The notes beneath the pieces were generated by a model. The model did no database searches, had not been told where the DNA came from, and saw only the letters and a list, made by a program, of their open reading frames with translations. A stretch of DNA of 64,000 nt from Variovorax paradoxus. Lineage in GTDB: Bacteria; Pseudomonadota; Gammaproteobacteria; Burkholderiales; Burkholderiaceae_C. The translations under genes were made by a program, and so were the position numbers. The stretch is taken from assembly GCF_902712855.1 (NCBI RefSeq), contig NZ_LR743508.1:1426001-1490000 (forward strand). Reading direction: 5' to 3'. Numbering within the stretch: position 1 is the first letter of the stretch; every line of letters begins with the position of its first letter. This document shows, in pieces, positions 61,072 through 64,000 of this stretch.

Positions 61072-62808
61072 ATGCAAAAGACGGTCGCTGAACAATTCGT
61101 CGACACGCTGGTCACCGCCGGCGTCAAGCGCATCTACGGGCTCGTGGGAGACAGCCTCAACGGACTGACCGACGTGATCCGGCGTCGCGGCGACATCGAG
61201 TGGGTGCATGTGCGCCACGAGGAAGTGGCCGCCTTCGCGGCCGGCGCCGAGGCCCACCTCACGGGGTCGCTGGCGGTGTGCGCCGGCAGCTGCGGGCCCG
61301 GAAACCTGCACCTGGTCAATGGCCTGTTCGATGCCCACCGCTCGCGCGTGCCCGTGCTGGCGATCGCCGCGCACATTCCATCGGCGGAAATCGGTTCGGG
61401 CTACTTTCAGGAAACCCATCCGCAGACCTACTTCAGCGAATGCAGCCACTACTGCGAACTGGTGTCCAGCAGCGCGCAGATGCCGCGAACGCTGCAGATC
61501 GCCATTCGCGAGGCCGTGGGCAAGCGCGGGGTCTCGGTGGTGGTGATTCCGGGCGATGTGGCGATGCAGCGAGCCGAGGCGGCGCCGCCCATCGACATCG
61601 AGAGCCTGCTGCCGGCGCCGCCGGTGGTGACGCCGGCGCCGGCATCGCTGCGCCGGCTGGCCGACCTGCTCCACAGCGGCCGGCGCATCACCATGCTGTG
61701 CGGCGCCGGCTGCGCAGAAGCGCACGAGCAGCTCGTCGCGTTGGCCGAACGGCTGCAGGCGCCGGTGGTGCATGCGCTGCGCGGCAAGGAACACGTGGCC
61801 TGGGACAACCCGTACGACGTCGGCATGACGGGGCTGATCGGCGTGTCGTCGGGCTACTACGCGATGCGCGATTGCGACGTGCTGCTGATGCTGGGCACCG
61901 ATTTTCCCTACCGCCAGTTCTATCCGCAAGGCGAGGGCGTGCGCATTGCCCAGGTCGACATACGCCCCGGGCAGATCGGGCGACGCGCGCATGTCGAGCT
62001 GGGCGTCGTCGGCGACGTGCGCGCCACCCTGGATGCGCTGTTGCCCTTGCTCGAGCACAACCCGCACGGCGATCACCTCGCGCGCGCACGGGCGCACCAC
62101 GCACGCGGCGAACGTGCGCTGGACGAACTGGCCGCGATCACGCCAGACAGCCGCCGCATCCATCCGCAGCAGATCGTGAAGACGCTGAGTGACCTTGCGC
62201 AAGAGGATGCCGTGTTCAGCTGCGACGTCGGCCTGCCGACCGTGTGGGCCGCGAGGCACCTCCGCATGAACGGAAAGCGGCGGCTGATGGGCTCCTTCGT
62301 GCACGGCTCCATGGCCAACGCCATGGCCCAGGCCATCGGCGCACAGGCGACCTTCCGCCAGCGCCAGACGATCTCGCTCTGCGGCGACGGCGGCTTCAGC
62401 ATGCTGATGGGCGACTTCCTCACCCTGGCCCAACGCGGGCTTCCGGTGAAGGTGGTGGTGTTCAACAACGGCGCACTCGGCTTCGTGGAGCTGGAGCAGA
62501 AAGCCACCGGCATCCTCAGCACCGGAACCGACCTGCACAACCCCGACTTCGCCGCCATGGCCGAGGCGGTCGGCATCCGCGGGATCCGGCTCGAACGTCC
62601 CGACCAGATCCGGGAGGGCATTGCCGAAGCGCTTGCGCACGACGGCCCCGTGCTGGTCGATGCGGTCGTCAGCCGCACCGAGCTCGCCATGCCGCCGGCG
62701 ATCTCGAAGGAGATGGCGAAAGGCTTCTCGCTCTACATGCTGCAGGCGGTGATGAACGGCCGGACGGACGAAATCATCGAACTGGCCGCAAGCAACCTGT
62801 GGCGCTGA
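61072..62808 (+). CDS. poxB: pyruvate dehydrogenase (quinone), PoxB
   Basis: A 578-residue TPP/FAD peripheral membrane enzyme that converts pyruvate to acetate and CO2 and reduces ubiquinone. KRIYGLVGDSLNGLTDVIRR, the TPP-activating Glu50 in HEEVAAFAAGAEA, GSCGPGNLHLVNGLFDAHRSRVPVLAIAAHIP and the TPP/Mg motif CGDGGFSML...VFNNG are all present. VIPGDVAMQRAE and LLMLGTDFPYRQFYPQG are PoxB-specific. The C-terminal ISKEMAKGFSLYMLQAVMNGR corresponds to the lipid-binding alpha segment of E. coli PoxB. Start has GGAGCAAGAGAAC before it. Followed 52 bp on by an amidase. Confidence 0.95.
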   Translation: MQKTVAEQFVDTLVTAGVKRIYGLVGDSLNGLTDVIRRRGDIEWVHVRHEEVAAFAAGAEAHLTGSLAVCAGSCGPGNLHLVNGLFDAHRSRVPVLAIAAHIPSAEIGSGYFQETHPQTYFSECSHYCELVSSSAQMPRTLQIAIREAVGKRGVSVVVIPGDVAMQRAEAAPPIDIESLLPAPPVVTPAPASLRRLADLLHSGRRITMLCGAGCAEAHEQLVALAERLQAPVVHALRGKEHVAWDNPYDVGMTGLIGVSSGYYAMRDCDVLLMLGTDFPYRQFYPQGEGVRIAQVDIRPGQIGRRAHVELGVVGDVRATLDALLPLLEHNPHGDHLARARAHHARGERALDELAAITPDSRRIHPQQIVKTLSDLAQEDAVFSCDVGLPTVWAARHLRMNGKRRLMGSFVHGSMANAMAQAIGAQATFRQRQTISLCGDGGFSMLMGDFLTLAQRGLPVKVVVFNNGALGFVELEQKATGILSTGTDLHNPDFAAMAEAVGIRGIRLERPDQIREGIAEALAHDGPVLVDAVVSRTELAMPPAISKEMAKGFSLYMLQAVMNGRTDEIIELAASNLWR

Positions 62809-62860
62809 GCAAGCCCATCCCCCGATCGGCGATCCGACAAAAAAGCAAAGAGAGAACTGC

Positions 62861-64000
62861 ATGACTGAACTATGGAAGATGACGGCAAGCCAGCTTGCCG
62901 GACTGGTGCGCGCACGCGAAGTGTCGGCACGCGAGGTTGCGCAAGATGCGCTGCAGCGCCTCGACGCCGTCAACCCGAAGATCAACGCGATCGTCGAATG
63001 CCGGCCCGACCATGTGCGCTGTCAGGCGGACCGCATCGACGCACTGCTGGCGCAAGGGCACGATCCAGGTCCGCTCGCCGGCGTGCCGGTCACGGTGAAG
63101 ATCAACGCGGACGAGGCGGGCTTCGCCACCACCAACGGCACTCGCCTGCAGCGTGACCTCGTCGCCGCGCGCAACAGTCCGGCCGTGGACAACCTGCTGC
63201 ATGCCGGCGCCTTGCTCGTGGGGCGCAGCAACTCGCCCACGTTCGCGCTGCGCTGGTTCACGAGCAATCTGGTCCATGGCAAGACGGTCAACCCCCGCGA
63301 CCCGCGGCTGACGCCCGGCGGCTCGTCGGGCGGCGGCGCTGCAGCCGTCGCGGCAGGCATCGGCCCGATCGCGCTGGGCAGCGACATCGGAGGCTCGCTG
63401 CGCTACCCGGCGTATGCCTGCGGCATCCAGGGATTGCGCCCCAGCTTCGGCCGGGTGCCGGCGTACAACGCGTCGTCGCCGGAGCGCGGCATCGGCCCGC
63501 AGCTGATGTCGAGCACGGGCCCGATGGCGCGCAGCGTCGAAGACCTGCGGCTCGCGCTGGCCGCGATGTCGATGACCGACATCCGCGATCCCTGGCACGT
63601 GTCCCTCGCATTGGCCGGCAAGCCAATGCCCAGGCGCGTCGCGCTCTGCGTGCGTCCCGATGGCATCGACGTCGCCGCGGAGGTCGAGTCGGCGCTCAGG
63701 GACGCGGCGCGCCGTCTGGAAGACGCCGGATGGACCGTCGTCGAAGTGGAGCAGACCCCTTCGCTGCAGGCGCTCGCCGACATCCAGCAGCAGTTGTGGC
63801 TCGGCGACGGCTTCGCCAACCTGTCGGACGCGGTCGAGCGCGACGGCGATCCGGGTGCGCGCGCCGTGGTGGACGGTGTGCGCGGTGCCGTCGAAAAGAT
63901 GCCGCCCGACATCGTGGCCAGTGCCTTGCTGCGACGCGCGACCGAGGCCCGGCGCTGGAGCCTGTTCTTCGAGTACTACGCGGTGATGCTGTTGCCGGTG
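62861..64000 (+). CDS. amidase (amidase-signature family), 3' partial
   Basis: The first 380 residues of an amidase-signature hydrolase that runs off the window. The Ser-cisSer-Lys triad is complete: Lys80 in VPVTVKINADEAG, Ser155 in GGSSGGGAAAVAAG and nucleophile Ser179 in GSDIGGSLRYPAY, with the usual 75- and 24-residue spacings. It begins MTELWKMTASQLAGLVRAREVSARE, without signal peptide. It may be cotranscribed with poxB and ridA. Substrate (amide, carbamate or indole acetamide type) cannot be told. Confidence 0.9.
   Translation, partial: MTELWKMTASQLAGLVRAREVSAREVAQDALQRLDAVNPKINAIVECRPDHVRCQADRIDALLAQGHDPGPLAGVPVTVKINADEAGFATTNGTRLQRDLVAARNSPAVDNLLHAGALLVGRSNSPTFALRWFTSNLVHGKTVNPRDPRLTPGGSSGGGAAAVAAGIGPIALGSDIGGSLRYPAYACGIQGLRPSFGRVPAYNASSPERGIGPQLMSSTGPMARSVEDLRLALAAMSMTDIRDPWHVSLALAGKPMPRRVALCVRPDGIDVAAEVESALRDAARRLEDAGWTVVEVEQTPSLQALADIQQQLWLGDGFANLSDAVERDGDPGARAVVDGVRGAVEKMPPDIVASALLRRATEARRWSLFFEYYAVMLLPV

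Overview
The window is uniformly GC-rich DNA with dense, short-spaced genes. The gene families point to a Comamonadaceae betaproteobacterium of the Variovorax type: many LysR regulators, several sulfonate/organosulfur ABC systems, a TRAP transporter, a Bug-type receptor remnant, RidA-PoxB and a PA2169-family protein. This placement is inference from gene content, not from a search. I see no rRNA, tRNA, CRISPR array, transposase or prophage.

Layout. 0-4 kb: the end of a 2-oxoacid:ferredoxin oxidoreductase beta subunit, a CBS-pair protein, a beta carbonic anhydrase, then a divergent LysR/argC pair in which both genes carry single-base frameshifts. 4.2-5 kb: a small protein with an LSGC...H signature recalling CNF1/BLF1-type deamidases. 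5-9.6 kb: a sulfur amino-acid module (binding protein, LysR regulator, divergent C-S lyase, permease and ATPase). 9.7-10.7 kb: an unknown protein with an apparent internal duplication.

11.2-34 kb is the core of the window, an organosulfur scavenging island almost entirely on the minus strand. It holds two DszA/NtaA-type FMN monooxygenases, an SfnB-type acyl-CoA-dehydrogenase-like oxidoreductase, a TauD-type dioxygenase, a frameshifted amidohydrolase, two SsuABC-like importers, one Dpp-like five-gene importer, an extra membrane-anchored family 3 binding protein, a Cbl/SsuR-like regulator and a divergent flavin monooxygenase. Four minus-strand promoters of the island, including the regulator's own, carry copies of one 29-bp element. 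The flavin monooxygenase instead has a leader with three consecutive hairpins. Together the genes would import several sulfonates, sulfones or sulfur-containing peptides and cleave them oxidatively to sulfite.

34-46 kb: a P-loop ATPase with a C-terminal winged helix, an IclR regulator with a perfect palindromic operator ahead of a TRAP transporter, a hybrid histidine kinase divergent from a large HEAT-repeat protein, a glycine-zipper/PA2169 protein and TatD. 46-53.6 kb: a glycine-rich secreted protein, a LysR regulator divergent from a three-gene operon (two NAD(P)-binding proteins around a DUF1857 protein), a glycogen-debranching enzyme and an OmpA-type protein. 53.9-58.2 kb: two paralogous flavin-dependent halogenase-like enzymes face each other, followed by a ClC chloride channel. 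58.6-64 kb: a lipoprotein beta-propeller with a 21-proline tract, a degraded Bug-receptor fragment, RidA, PoxB and the start of an amidase that runs off the window.
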